64,000 nucleotides of DNA, taken from positions 205,474-269,473 of the forward strand of contig NZ_JACVPX010000003.1 of assembly GCF_018881655.1 (NCBI RefSeq). Direction: 5' to 3'. A program made the position numbers and the translations under genes. The notes below the pieces were generated by a model, which worked only from the letters and a program-made list of their open reading frames with translations, searched no databases and had not been told where the DNA came from. Shown piece by piece: positions 51,935 to 61,321 of this stretch (position 1 is its first letter; every line of letters starts with the position of its first letter). The stretch comes from Polynucleobacter sp. Tro8-14-1 (GTDB lineage: Bacteria; Pseudomonadota; Gammaproteobacteria; Burkholderiales; Burkholderiaceae).

Positions 51935-51960
51935 AAATAGGACTCCGCAGAGTCCTATTT
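51935..51960. terminator. bidirectional terminator between CoA-transferase and alkylsulfatase
   Basis: AAATAGGACTC and its exact reverse complement form an 11-bp stem with a CGCA loop, with A/T-rich flanks on both sides. It separates the convergent ends of two genes and can act in both directions. Confidence 0.85.
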
Positions 51961-51996
51961 AATTTTAGAGAAGCCTAATCACCATGGTTGCTCTGG

Positions 51997-54102
51997 TTAC
52001 TCGCCACCAGTAATAGCCATCTCCTGTGCCGTAAATGGATCTTTGGCTGGAGCAGCTGGCTTAGGAGCGGCCTTACCTTTAGTGCCTGGCATGAGTTCAA
52101 AATCAGGGACAAAGACCGTCAAGGTGCTTCTGAGTTGATCGAATGATTTGCGATCACCATCAAACCTCACCTTTCCTTCAGCCAGCAACTTTTCAAAAGT
52201 TGTTTGTCCACCCATCACCTGCTCGAGATCACTGCGATTTAAGGTGATAGTGAGATTTGGGTTCTTGGCCTGCTGACCTTTAATGTTGGTCAAAGCAGAA
52301 TTACTCATCTCAATTACAAATTTTTCACCATTGTCTGGTGTAGAAAGATTAATTACAAAGTTCATGTCTGCTGCTTTCTTGCTGTCCATACTGATAGCCA
52401 AAGCATTGAGCCAGAGTTCGGTTGTCATACCCTTAATCATGTCTGGGCCATTAGACTTTGGCGAGGCTCCTGTAGGCATACCATGACGTAGCTCGTAAGC
52501 AGCCCCCAAGAAGCTATTGCGCATACTTGGGCTTTCTTTTTGGTAGCCAATCTGCTCAAAAATATCTGCCAGTAAGTCCTTGGCGGCCGTATTGTTCGGT
52601 TGCGCATAAACTAACTTGTTAACGATTTCCATCGCTTCACGGTATTTACCCTGCTTATAAAGCTCTTTACCCTTGGCCATGATCTTGGCTGAGCCACCCA
52701 TCATCTCTACATAAAGTGGTGCCGAATCTTTTGGCGATAGTGGCGCTAATGTTGCTGGATTTGCGTCCCAATAACCTAGATAACGATTTATCACGGCACG
52801 ACTATTGTGCTCTTCGGAACCATGATAGCTATGGGCTGCCCACTGCCTCTTTAGACTATCAGGCTGTTTATATACATTTTGGATTTCATTAATAGTGACG
52901 CCATTATTTGCTAAATGGAGCACTTCGTTATGCAGGTGAGCATAACTATCTCGTTGGGTACGCATCACCTCTTGAATACGCTCATTACCCCAGCGTGGCC
53001 AGGTATGCGATGCAAACATGACCTCACTCTCAGTGCCATAACGATATAAAGCGTTGTTAATGTTCTTGGACCATGCCAGTGAGTCGCGAACTAAGGCGCC
53101 GCGTAAGGTGTATATGTTATGAATGGTGCCGGTGATATTTTCTGCTGCCCAGAAGGCTTTAAATTGTGGGAAGTAGGTATTCATCTCCGCAGGAGCTTCA
53201 GTGCCTGGAGTATTTTGGAATTCCATTTCCACGCCATCAACCGTCATTTTTTCATACGGTTGGTTGATATAGACGTTAGGCTCAATCAGACCTAAATTAC
53301 CAGCAGCAGTATTTTTACCAATGGATTGGTCGACATGACCAAATGGGCTGCGAGGCAATAACACACCGTACTGGAAATACATTCTGCGGGTCATAGCATT
53401 GCCTGCGTAGACGTTTTCAGCAATCGCATGATCCATAAAACCAGCTGGCGCAATGACCTTGACTTTGCCGCTCTTCACGTCTGCCTCATCAACTACGCCA
53501 CGCACACCACCAAAGTGATCAGCATGCGAATGCGAATACACGACAGCTACCACTGGACGTTTGCCCAACTTCTCATTGACGAGCTCTAGGGCTGCGCGTG
53601 CAGTTTCTTTAGCGGTTAGTGGATCAAAAACTATCCAACCCGTATCTGTTTTGATAAAGCTAATATTGGCTAAGTCAAAGCCACGAACCTGATAAATTTT
53701 TCCAGGCACAACTTCATATAAGCCATAGCCCATATTGAGGATGGCTTGACGTTGCAGTGAAGGATGCACACTATCAAAGTCTTTGCCTTGTAGAAGGAAC
53801 TCATAACTACCCATGTCCCATGCCACATTGCCTGCATCTGCCATGATGGTTTTATAAGCAGGTGCTGCTATGAATCCTTTTTTAGATTCCTCAAAATCAC
53901 GCTGATCTTCGAAAGGCAGCGTCTTGCGCAATTCACTTTGCAGCTCAACTGTATAGCTTGATGGCGCCTTACCCTTTGGATCAAAATGCTTCCCCTGCAT
54001 AGCGCCAGGATCAGCAACCACACCACCACCCCCCGCCGCCATAGCAAAACCTGAGCTTATTAATACAGCTGCAATAGAAAATTGTGTGAGTTTGATTTTC
54101 AT
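51997..54102 (-). CDS. secreted alkyl/aryl-sulfatase (SdsA1-type)
   Basis: 701 residues. A signal peptide to about residue 22 (MAAG) is followed by a metallo-beta-lactamase domain with the zinc motif HSHADHFGG (191-199), then a helical dimerisation domain and a C-terminal SCP2-like domain (DLEQVMGGQTTFEKLLAEGKVRFDG). These enzymes hydrolyse alkyl sulfates such as dodecyl sulfate in the periplasm. The C-terminal tail is proline/alanine-rich. Stands alone, with a clear terminator. Its product, an alcohol and sulfate, is the reverse of what the island sulfotransferase would make, but the two are not physically linked. Confidence 0.92.
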   Translation of the reverse strand: MKIKLTQFSIAAVLISSGFAMAAGGGGVVADPGAMQGKHFDPKGKAPSSYTVELQSELRKTLPFEDQRDFEESKKGFIAAPAYKTIMADAGNVAWDMGSYEFLLQGKDFDSVHPSLQRQAILNMGYGLYEVVPGKIYQVRGFDLANISFIKTDTGWIVFDPLTAKETARAALELVNEKLGKRPVVAVVYSHSHADHFGGVRGVVDEADVKSGKVKVIAPAGFMDHAIAENVYAGNAMTRRMYFQYGVLLPRSPFGHVDQSIGKNTAAGNLGLIEPNVYINQPYEKMTVDGVEMEFQNTPGTEAPAEMNTYFPQFKAFWAAENITGTIHNIYTLRGALVRDSLAWSKNINNALYRYGTESEVMFASHTWPRWGNERIQEVMRTQRDSYAHLHNEVLHLANNGVTINEIQNVYKQPDSLKRQWAAHSYHGSEEHNSRAVINRYLGYWDANPATLAPLSPKDSAPLYVEMMGGSAKIMAKGKELYKQGKYREAMEIVNKLVYAQPNNTAAKDLLADIFEQIGYQKESPSMRNSFLGAAYELRHGMPTGASPKSNGPDMIKGMTTELWLNALAISMDSKKAADMNFVINLSTPDNGEKFVIEMSNSALTNIKGQQAKNPNLTITLNRSDLEQVMGGQTTFEKLLAEGKVRFDGDRKSFDQLRSTLTVFVPDFELMPGTKGKAAPKPAAPAKDPFTAQEMAITGGE

Positions 54103-54188
54103 AAAAGCCTTAAGTAAAAGTTTTTTTGATTACATCAATGATATGTTTGAGGTAAACCATGGCAATTAGCCCTATAGCTAATAGATAG

Positions 54189-55637
54189 CTAGATTGAGTA
54201 AGCCGCCACGAGAGGTAGGTTTACAAAAAACGTAGTTCCTTTGCCAGGGAATGACTCAAACCAGATAGATCCACCATGCCTCATCACAATATGCTTACAC
54301 AACCAAAGACCAATTCCCATACCGGAACCCTTGGTAGTTGAAAGTAGCTCAAACATGTGTGCCTGCACATTTTCATCAATTCCTGAGCCTGTGTCTGCGA
54401 TCGATATTTGAACGCCAGCACTAGTGTGCTCGCCTCGAATCGTGATTGATTTATTTAAATTTTCAATCGACTTCAATGCATCAATTGCGTTGTTCATTAA
54501 ATTCAATAGGACTTGTTGAAGTTCTCCCTTATTAGCAGTGATAAGCAAGTTTTTATCTAACTTGAGAACCATCTGAATATTCTGCTTAACAATTTCTGGG
54601 CGGGCAATGGTGAGTACTAAATTAATTAATTCAGTAAGGTCAACTTTGGCAGATGCCATCTTTTCATCAGCGAATACCGATCTAAGGGAGCGGATAATAC
54701 TTGCTGCACGCTGATTGTCTGCCAACAAAGAATCCAATACTTCTCTCTGTAAGTTAGGATTCAATTCTCCTTCCGATAGCTTCTTTTGCAAAAATTGAAT
54801 ATTCAGACTAGAGGCGCCCAAGGGCTGATTAAGCTCATGTGCAATGGAAGCTGACAAAGCCCCAGTGCTGGCGGTCTTATTGGCCTTTAATAGAGAGGCA
54901 ATCAAGAGCTCTCGTTCCTGTAAATGGGCTTTAGTAGCTTCACTTTCATTCGCTGTTTTGATATTCGCAATAGTAATTTGCTCGGCCCAATATCCCCCAA
55001 TCGCAATATATGACAAGGTATTCATCACGAGCTGGGAAATGGTAAACAGAATCAGCAGTTGTGGGATCTGATCAACTTGACGAATGGTAAAGGCCGAGGC
55101 AACCATGATGACGAATCGCCCCATAGCAAAAAACATTTCAGCAAAATTGGCATATTGCATATAAACCAATTGCTTAGACGGGGAAGATTTTTTCTTCTTG
55201 CCTAGCTCATAGATTTGCCAGCAATAAAAAAGGCTAGCAAGTCCTGCCATTACTGCAGTACGACTTTCAAAAGATCCATACAGACGCATGGAATCAAATA
55301 CGGCAATAAAAATGAGAACCGAAACTGAGGCAGCTATCTTTACTCGTTTAGAAACTTCATGATTGAGAGACTGACAAAATAAAGCTTGCAACATCGTTGC
55401 TACATAGAAGAAGGTATTGGCTACCGTGAAATTAAATTCTGGATTTGCAATATTTTGAAGAGTGATAATTCCCGTACCAAAAATAAATAAGCCCACCACA
55501 TTCACTAGCAGGGATGACATCCAATACAAACTGGGTCTCAGGAGGTTCTGAGAGCGGTAATAGTGATAGATTCCAAAAAATAGGCCCATCTGAATGATGG
55601 CCAGAATAAAGAAGTAGATAGAAATGAGCAGCTTCAT
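54189..55637 (-). CDS. orphan sensor histidine kinase
   Basis: About 482 residues from the ATG at 55635-55637 (MKLLISIYFFIL). The first ~220 residues carry six or seven membrane helices, then a short coiled segment and a kinase core: H-box HELNQPL (phosphorylated histidine near 267), N-box NLMNNAIDALKS, G-boxes DTGSGI and GSGMGIGLWLCKHIV. The frame opens 29 codons further upstream, overlapping the divergent gene, so the shorter start is preferred. No response regulator is adjacent. It is only 37 bp from the divergent outer-membrane gene. Confidence 0.88.
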   Translation of the reverse strand: MKLLISIYFFILAIIQMGLFFGIYHYYRSQNLLRPSLYWMSSLLVNVVGLFIFGTGIITLQNIANPEFNFTVANTFFYVATMLQALFCQSLNHEVSKRVKIAASVSVLIFIAVFDSMRLYGSFESRTAVMAGLASLFYCWQIYELGKKKKSSPSKQLVYMQYANFAEMFFAMGRFVIMVASAFTIRQVDQIPQLLILFTISQLVMNTLSYIAIGGYWAEQITIANIKTANESEATKAHLQERELLIASLLKANKTASTGALSASIAHELNQPLGASSLNIQFLQKKLSEGELNPNLQREVLDSLLADNQRAASIIRSLRSVFADEKMASAKVDLTELINLVLTIARPEIVKQNIQMVLKLDKNLLITANKGELQQVLLNLMNNAIDALKSIENLNKSITIRGEHTSAGVQISIADTGSGIDENVQAHMFELLSTTKGSGMGIGLWLCKHIVMRHGGSIWFESFPGKGTTFFVNLPLVAAYSI

Positions 55638-55674
55638 ATTTGCTATGGTACATCCACTGAATTGATTCGCTAAA

Positions 55675-56637
55675 ATGCGTGTCATGCGGCTTTTTAGTAG
55701 ATCCCAGTTCCTTTTCTTTGTCACCCTATTAGTCGCTGGGATTAGCTTTGCTCATGCTCAATCGGCGTTCTATAACGCTGCTAACAACTATCTCAAAAAG
55801 CGCGCTGATGCTTTTATGACGATTACGGGTTATTCGCTTACACCAGACGTAACAACAGGTTCGTTATCGATCCGTAACAATGGTGGCGATAACTCCGACT
55901 TGCAAATGGTTTCTCTAGGGGGTGGTGATCGAATTAGCGCAAACTTTCCCCTGTATTTAGAGGGTACCTTAGCGGTTAATCGTTACAACCCAACGTTTAG
56001 CGATGGCATCGCCAATACATCCGTTACGGTACCACTTCATTGGAACAGCATCACAGGCACCGGCGGTATTGGTTGGGACTTTCCAATTACCAATGAATTG
56101 CGCTTCCGCCCTATTGCCAATGTCATGCTTGGTCATTTAGAAAGCGACCTTTCGATTGCGTCTAGAGTCATTCAAAATCAGAAAGGCGTGGACTTGCAGT
56201 TTCTCAATGGCGGCCGTATGAATTCTTATGGTTTGGGTGGCTCAGTCATGCTGGACTACGAGAACTACCAACCCGATCAAGAAATTGATGTAGAGCTGCG
56301 TTACACCAATATTCCGGTGCAAACATTTGACACCTCTACTGCAGTTCAAGGTTCAGCTGATTCGCAAAGTCTGGCGCTTTGGGCTCGCAGTCGTATCCCA
56401 ACCCCAATTACATTGTTAGATAGACCATTACGAGCGGTATTTGAAGTGGCGCATACCGAATTCCTGGGCGATTTACGAGGAGCCTTAGGGTTTAACTCCC
56501 TCTCCTCCGTAGGTACCGGCATTGAATTAGACCGCAGCGCCTCTGACCCCATTTTTACCCGCATTAGAGTCGTATTTAGGTATCAATTTGGTCAAAATGT
56601 GCACGGAACCTCTATTGGCCTAGCTGCTAGCTTCTAG
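55675..56637 (+). CDS. outer-membrane beta-barrel protein, solitary autotransporter-like barrel
   Basis: 320 residues, with a signal peptide ending SFAHAQ near residue 29. The mature protein has alternating strand-like segments and ends GTSIGLAASF, with a C-terminal phenylalanine typical of outer-membrane barrels, and short enough to lack a passenger. It resembles 'solitary outer membrane autotransporter-like barrel' proteins. Function unknown. Head-to-head with a histidine kinase, whose target it may be. Confidence 0.6.
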   Translation: MRVMRLFSRSQFLFFVTLLVAGISFAHAQSAFYNAANNYLKKRADAFMTITGYSLTPDVTTGSLSIRNNGGDNSDLQMVSLGGGDRISANFPLYLEGTLAVNRYNPTFSDGIANTSVTVPLHWNSITGTGGIGWDFPITNELRFRPIANVMLGHLESDLSIASRVIQNQKGVDLQFLNGGRMNSYGLGGSVMLDYENYQPDQEIDVELRYTNIPVQTFDTSTAVQGSADSQSLALWARSRIPTPITLLDRPLRAVFEVAHTEFLGDLRGALGFNSLSSVGTGIELDRSASDPIFTRIRVVFRYQFGQNVHGTSIGLAASF

Positions 56638-56766
56638 ATTGCCCGAAATTGCATGCAGACTTGATCTATATCAAGTTGCTCGTTGACCCTTGCCCATAAG
56701 AAGAGGATGATCAAGATTAGCCTTATAGCTAATTCATATATATCGATCCGTTCTCAGGAGAAGTTC

Positions 56767-58287
56767 ATGACAAACATCAATCCACATCGTCGTCTTATAT
56801 TAAAAGGTGTTGGTGCCTTAGGAACTTCTGGAATTTTGATCGCTTGTGGCGGTGGAAGCAGCTCATCTGGCAGCTCTTCTAGCGGCGGAAGTACTGGTGG
56901 AACATCCTCTAAAGGAGCAAGTGCACCAGCATGCTCAGGTGCATCGGCCAGCATTCCACTAACAATTGATGCGAGCGTCAGTGCAACCGGCATTCCAGCG
57001 ACCGTTCCGATGTATGCCTATATAGTTGGTTTGACTGCCGCCGGGGGAAATACATACTATCGTTACAACCCAGCTACCGGACAAAATAAGCCGGTCCCGA
57101 TGAATCCAACGGCCGACAATACCAACTCAGCAGGCACATGCGCTGGGATGACCACAGGCGGTTCTAGCGCTTTGACTAACTGCCCTACCGTTTGGGCTGA
57201 CTACTCTATCCCTCTTGATCGCAGCTGCGCCACCTTAGTCGCTGATCTAGCTAGTTTTAATGGTAGCAATATGCCTGGCCTTGGGACTGGCACCAACGCT
57301 TTTAGTGGACGAATTTATATTTCTGTTGGAAAACCACTTCTTCCATTTACTCCTCTTGCTGGAGTGAATACCAATCAAACAACTGGTTACCCGGCAACCG
57401 GCTACACAGCGCCCGCATTAGCATCCGGAACTCCTGGGTCTCTTTGTTTATATGACTGGTTAGAGTTCTCATTTGATAGCAATCAAGCACTGAATATCAA
57501 TACAACCCAAGTAGATCAATTTGGATTCCCTATCTCTATGTCTGCGACCGGCACTGGAATGACTGGTGGAGAGCAAGGTGTACTAAATACAAGCCGCTCT
57601 TCTATCATGGCCAATTTAGCAGGCCTTTCTAACTCACTTTTCAACAGCTCAGTTGCTGTACCTACCAATGGCGTAAGTGCAGACGCATACCCATCTAGCG
57701 TATACACCGCAAATACGTTGCGGGCCGTCTCACCCAAAACAGTTGCCACAGTAAGTGACACTTTCTTTACTAGCACTATTGCAGCTTGGTATTCAAACTG
57801 GACAAGCACTCCTGTTGTTACTTATGATGCGGCCTCTGGTTACTACTCAGGCATGGTTAGTGGCGGAGTACTTTCCTTTAAAACAGGAAATCTTGCAAAC
57901 GCCTCCAGTTGGAACAGTGGTGGCAGCGTTCAATTTACGAATGCTCAAATCACATCCTATGATGTATGGCAATGCGCCAATTCTTTAGCCAGTGGAACTG
58001 GTGATCAAAAGAATGTGCAAAAGATGCTAGCTGCCGCCTTTCAACGAGGAACTATGGCCAATGCCAATTATTCATTGAATGACACGCTTGGTGCGGGCTT
58101 TTCGCCTCCATTAGGCGGAAACTATGCCAGCTCACCATCCAATACTTGGGCGCAAAAGTTTCATCAATTTAATACCAATGGACTTGCTTATGGATTCCCA
58201 TACGATGACGTGGGTAGCCTGCAGCCTACAGTTTCAACAAGCTCAGGAACCACTTCCTTGAGCATACAGGTGGGATTGTTTTTATAA
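56767..58287 (+). CDS. Tat/lipoprotein-signal GH64-like (beta-1,3-glucanase family) protein
   Basis: About 506 residues from ATG 56767, preceded by AGGAG. The N-terminus has HRRLILKG, a twin-arginine-like motif, then the lipobox LIAC and a glycine/serine linker. The mature region has stretches typical of GH64 beta-1,3-glucanases: FSGRIYISVGKPL, CLYDWLEFSFDSN, NTTQVDQFGFPIS, and near the end GLAYGFPYDDVGS. Expected to be a cell-surface glucan-active lipoprotein. The frame opens 28 codons earlier without similarity or RBS. Enzyme activity is not assured. Confidence 0.65.
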   Translation: MTNINPHRRLILKGVGALGTSGILIACGGGSSSSGSSSSGGSTGGTSSKGASAPACSGASASIPLTIDASVSATGIPATVPMYAYIVGLTAAGGNTYYRYNPATGQNKPVPMNPTADNTNSAGTCAGMTTGGSSALTNCPTVWADYSIPLDRSCATLVADLASFNGSNMPGLGTGTNAFSGRIYISVGKPLLPFTPLAGVNTNQTTGYPATGYTAPALASGTPGSLCLYDWLEFSFDSNQALNINTTQVDQFGFPISMSATGTGMTGGEQGVLNTSRSSIMANLAGLSNSLFNSSVAVPTNGVSADAYPSSVYTANTLRAVSPKTVATVSDTFFTSTIAAWYSNWTSTPVVTYDAASGYYSGMVSGGVLSFKTGNLANASSWNSGGSVQFTNAQITSYDVWQCANSLASGTGDQKNVQKMLAAAFQRGTMANANYSLNDTLGAGFSPPLGGNYASSPSNTWAQKFHQFNTNGLAYGFPYDDVGSLQPTVSTSSGTTSLSIQVGLFL

Positions 58288-58301
58288 AGAAGAGAAATAA
58301 C

Positions 58302-58329
58302 GCCCCGACCATATTTACAAGGACGGGGC
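58302..58329 (+). terminator. weak hairpin after the GH64-like gene
   Basis: GCCCCG pairs with CGGGGC around a 16-nt loop, 14 bp after the stop codon. No T-run follows, so intrinsic termination is doubtful. Confidence 0.3.
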
Positions 58330-58454
58330 TGAAAGTTGATTCCTATTATTAATATGAGTAATAATGTTCACAAATACTATTTCGATAGTATTTACCAATT
58401 ACCGCATTACCCGCTATTGGTGATGCACTTTAAACATCTTAAGGATCAAACGTT

Positions 58455-59033
58455 ATGAAAAAAATTATCATTGCTGTCGTCATCGCTGCAATCGCAGTTG
58501 CCGGCTACTTATTCCTCACTAAACCAAAGGCTCCTATTGCTGGCGTAGCTGCTCAAGAATCCGCGCTTATCTATGATGGCGAAGTGACTAAAATTGATGC
58601 TGCAACTCGCACAGTTACCCTCAAGAACAAAGATGGTGAAACCTCTATCGTTGCTGGTCCTGAAGTAAAGAACTTTGCAGAAATTAAAGTGGGCGACCAT
58701 TTCGACGTTGTCTATGAACTTGCTGTAGCTATTGAGTTGGTTAAGGTAAAAAATCCAGGCACAACTAGCGAACAAGTTAGTACTAGTACTACAACTGCCC
58801 CACAAGGCGATAAGCCAGGCATGATTACTACCAAAACCATTACTGCAACCGCTAATGTTGAAGCGATTGATGCAGCTAAAAATATCGTTTCTTTGAAGGG
58901 TCCGCAAGGAAACATCATCAAGGTTAAGGTTCAGAATCCTGACTTGTTGAAAGATATTGCTGTAAACGATCAAGTAAAAGTGGTTTACACAGAAGCTATT
59001 GCTGCAGTAGTAAGCGCACCAGCTAAGAAGTAA
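58455..59033 (+). CDS. small exported protein with two tandem beta repeats
   Basis: 192 residues, unrecognised. An N-terminal membrane anchor or signal (MKKIIIAVVIAAIAVAGYLF) is followed by two related ~60-residue units: VTKIDAATRTVTLKNKDGE... ending VKVGDHFDVVYELAVA, and VEAIDAAKNIVSLKGPQGN... ending VNDQVKVVYTEAIA. Each looks like an OB-like small barrel of the DUF5666 kind. They are joined by a threonine/serine-rich linker. Has its own terminator. Likely periplasmic; function unknown. Confidence 0.7.
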   Translation: MKKIIIAVVIAAIAVAGYLFLTKPKAPIAGVAAQESALIYDGEVTKIDAATRTVTLKNKDGETSIVAGPEVKNFAEIKVGDHFDVVYELAVAIELVKVKNPGTTSEQVSTSTTTAPQGDKPGMITTKTITATANVEAIDAAKNIVSLKGPQGNIIKVKVQNPDLLKDIAVNDQVKVVYTEAIAAVVSAPAKK

Positions 59034-59087
59034 TTAAGAAATACAGTGGTTCTTTAATTGCTCCTTTCCAGGAGCTAGAAAGACTTA

Positions 59088-59115
59088 AGCCCAGCAAGTA
59101 GTTGCTGGGCTTTTT
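59088..59115 (+). terminator. terminator after the two-repeat exported protein
   Basis: Perfect 10-bp stem AGCCCAGCAA / TTGCTGGGCT with a 4-nt loop and a T-run, 54 bp after the stop codon. Confidence 0.92.
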
Positions 59116-59530
59116 ACATTTAAATTGGCGGAAGAGGTGTCTAGATTTTGCCTCTCCAATGAAATCTACCATTATCCATAAACCCTTGAATTATATGGCT
59201 TTAAAGGGTAACCCTACTCCCGAGTAAACCACCTAAATCCACCTGAGACTATGTCTTGCTGATGGGTGAAAAACGGGAAAAAAATCATCGTTAAAACCTT
59301 AGAGAGTTCGACTGCCGAATAACCAACAAAAGGTTAACTTTTTAATCTATTTAATCTATTTTTTTTCTGCATGGTGGGTACAAATGAGGGTTCAAACTCC
59401 ATCATTAGACCCATCATCAATATGGCTTCTTTGTAACCACACTCCCATGTAACCCATTGAGATTCAATAAAATATGTTGATTAAAGATGAGTTCAAAAGA
59501 GGTGATTTTTGCTTGAGTTTGGGATGCCGA
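59116..59530. other. non-coding junction into the phage-remnant region
   Basis: No credible gene, tRNA or long repeat. A short tandem TTTAATCTAT repeat occurs near 59341-59360. The right part borders an integrase remnant, so the attachment site of the decayed prophage may lie here, but I see no tRNA or duplicated core. Confidence 0.4.
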
Positions 59531-59620
59531 ATGGCGGATAAATTTAGCTTTACGGCACGTCGTATTGCCAATCTCTCTGAACCCGGTTTTTACCACGACT
59601 CAGAATCCAGAGGACTATAG
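59531..59620 (+). pseudogene. integrase N-terminal remnant
   Basis: A 29-codon frame starts MADKFSFTARRIANL and continues with GFYHDSESRGL before a TAG. This matches the first residues and the beginning of the arm-binding domain (Y-D-x-x-x-x-G-L) of DUF4102/P4-like tyrosine integrases, which normally continue for about 370 more residues with VTPTGVKTF-type sequence. What follows here is not integrase. Interpreted as the surviving tip of a deleted integrase gene beside phage structural genes. Confidence 0.6.
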
Positions 59621-59639
59621 CGGTGGTCTTCCCCTACTG

Positions 59640-60050
59640 CTAGCGTTTCTTGGCTCCTTTAGTTTCGAATGGCTCTGGTTGAGGTGTTGCTTGCCCAAGA
59701 GTTCCTTCTAATGCCTTCTCTTGTGCTGGGAGCTGACCTTCTTTCATCAAGCCTTCTACGATCTCCATGAGGCGGTCGCCATCGTCTTCGCCAAAAACTT
59801 TGGCAACAACTTCATGGCCATACTTGGCACAGAGACGGTCGTATTCTTGCTCTGGCGTAATGGTGGTCTTGGATGGGCGCTCGAACACCGTGACGTTCTC
59901 GCGCCCAAACAGGTTGCGAAGGATGTTGGTCTCATACGGTGGTACATGCACATGGATAGTTGTGAATGCATCCCTGCGCACTACTGCTTCCACCTCTTTA
60001 ATTTGGAAGTCACTATGGATAAGTTCTTTATGGTTCACGCTATTGTTCAT
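59640..60050 (-). CDS. hypothetical protein paired with a phage capsid gene
   Basis: 136 residues, starting at ATG 60048-60050 with an excellent AGGAGG site; the frame extends 15 codons further into the capsid gene. Not recognised. It has a basic-to-acidic mix with VHVPPYETNILRNLFGRENV and a proline/lysine-rich tail. It lies 10 bp after the capsid-like gene on the same strand, so it is probably a virion or head-completion component; this is inference from context. Confidence 0.55.
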   Translation of the reverse strand: MNNSVNHKELIHSDFQIKEVEAVVRRDAFTTIHVHVPPYETNILRNLFGRENVTVFERPSKTTITPEQEYDRLCAKYGHEVVAKVFGEDDGDRLMEIVEGLMKEGQLPAQEKALEGTLGQATPQPEPFETKGAKKR

Positions 60051-60060
60051 TCGATCCTCC

Positions 60061-61107
60061 TTATTGAATAGCCAATACCGCATGGGCATTAGCACGTGAG
60101 ATGGATAAAGCGCAGCGTAGATTCACCATTGCGTACATAGCCAAGGTATCGTGCGGACGAATTGGGGCAACGATGTCTAGGTCGTCATCGCGCAGCTTCA
60201 TAAAGCGGGTATTGAGGAAATAGCAACGCTTGCTCCACTCCACTGTCCTATTTGCCATGGCATCGAGTTCATCAAACTGGGGATCCCAGACGATCTCTAC
60301 ACCTTTGAACGCGAGGCCCGTGTTAACTCCTGCCCCTACGCCAGCATCGATGTACTTGGTTTCACCTGAACTAGCGATATGGGTCACCGTAACCTGCTTA
60401 CGATAGGTATCAATGAACTTACCACCAGCAATGATGAAATCTGGACTACCGCCATGCTTAATGCATTGGCGCCATGCGGTCTCCATCTCACCTACTAAGT
60501 TACCTGGCGATGTTGAGGCGATGTCTTTGACTGCATAGTTACGCCAGTAGCTTGCTTTGGCTCGATCGATGCCACCAACTGTGCCGGCATCTGGTGCTAG
60601 GCTCACTAAGCTATCCAAGCCAACTACTGCATCTCCGCCGTGTGAGCCGTCGCGGTGTAACTCTAGGTCCAGCTTATTGAGAAAGCCTTCCCTAAGAACT
60701 TCTAACTGCTCATCCAAGAGATTGATCAGTTGTACGCGCTCGTTATATTCCAATTGAAACCCTCGCGCCCCACCCTCGCGTACCTTGATACCGTTACTAA
60801 ATAGGCGGTCATAGTCGATATAGAGGCCATCTACTGCCCTGCGCCATGGGAAGGAGGCTTGCTCAGTCGTATTGCGTTTATTGAACTTGACCGTCTCCTC
60901 CCCAAAGGCCCAGCTAAAGTTGCTGCCGTGTTCTTTACGGATGTTCTCGACTACGTTCTGTTTGGCCCCTAATAGACTTTTGCGTCCTTCCATGAGTTTT
61001 TTAAGGAAAGGTCTCTCTACCGCGATTTGATCGACTGGTAGATTGCGGAGGTACTCATCTAAGGAAACCTTGGCTAACTCTTGCAAGTCTGTATTTGAAA
61101 TTGGCAT
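60061..61107 (-). CDS. phage major capsid-like protein
   Basis: 348 residues. The sequence shows an N-terminal helical arm, then SFPWRRAVDGLYIDYDRLFSNG, GGIDRAKASYWRNYAVKDIAS, PDFIIAGGKFIDTYRKQV and KGVEIVWDPQFDEL, patterns seen in tailed-phage major capsid proteins. The GGIDRxxxxxWRN motif is particularly typical. No terminase, portal, protease or tail gene is adjacent, so it is part of a heavily reduced prophage or satellite. The assignment rests on pattern recognition. Confidence 0.6.
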   Translation of the reverse strand: MPISNTDLQELAKVSLDEYLRNLPVDQIAVERPFLKKLMEGRKSLLGAKQNVVENIRKEHGSNFSWAFGEETVKFNKRNTTEQASFPWRRAVDGLYIDYDRLFSNGIKVREGGARGFQLEYNERVQLINLLDEQLEVLREGFLNKLDLELHRDGSHGGDAVVGLDSLVSLAPDAGTVGGIDRAKASYWRNYAVKDIASTSPGNLVGEMETAWRQCIKHGGSPDFIIAGGKFIDTYRKQVTVTHIASSGETKYIDAGVGAGVNTGLAFKGVEIVWDPQFDELDAMANRTVEWSKRCYFLNTRFMKLRDDDLDIVAPIRPHDTLAMYAMVNLRCALSISRANAHAVLAIQ

Positions 61108-61321
61108 ATGCCACCCCTATCAATGTGTTTATCTATTTATGAATTGGTTGGCTTCATTCCAATTGATAGAGCGTGAACCTATCCATTGCTACGCTGCTAG
61201 TCGCGACTCTAGCTTTAACGCGATGGTGTGAAGCACTGAGATCAATTATTGGCGTGACGGATAGGGGCTTGGGATATTTGTGGGTTTTTTGTTGAGTTAC
61301 TTAATGAACTCGCTATGGGTC

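Noticed and set aside
51997..54102. Alkylsulfatase as part of the island sulfation system
   Set aside because: It lies over 10 kb outside the island boundary with core genes between, so only a loose chemical link can be drawn.
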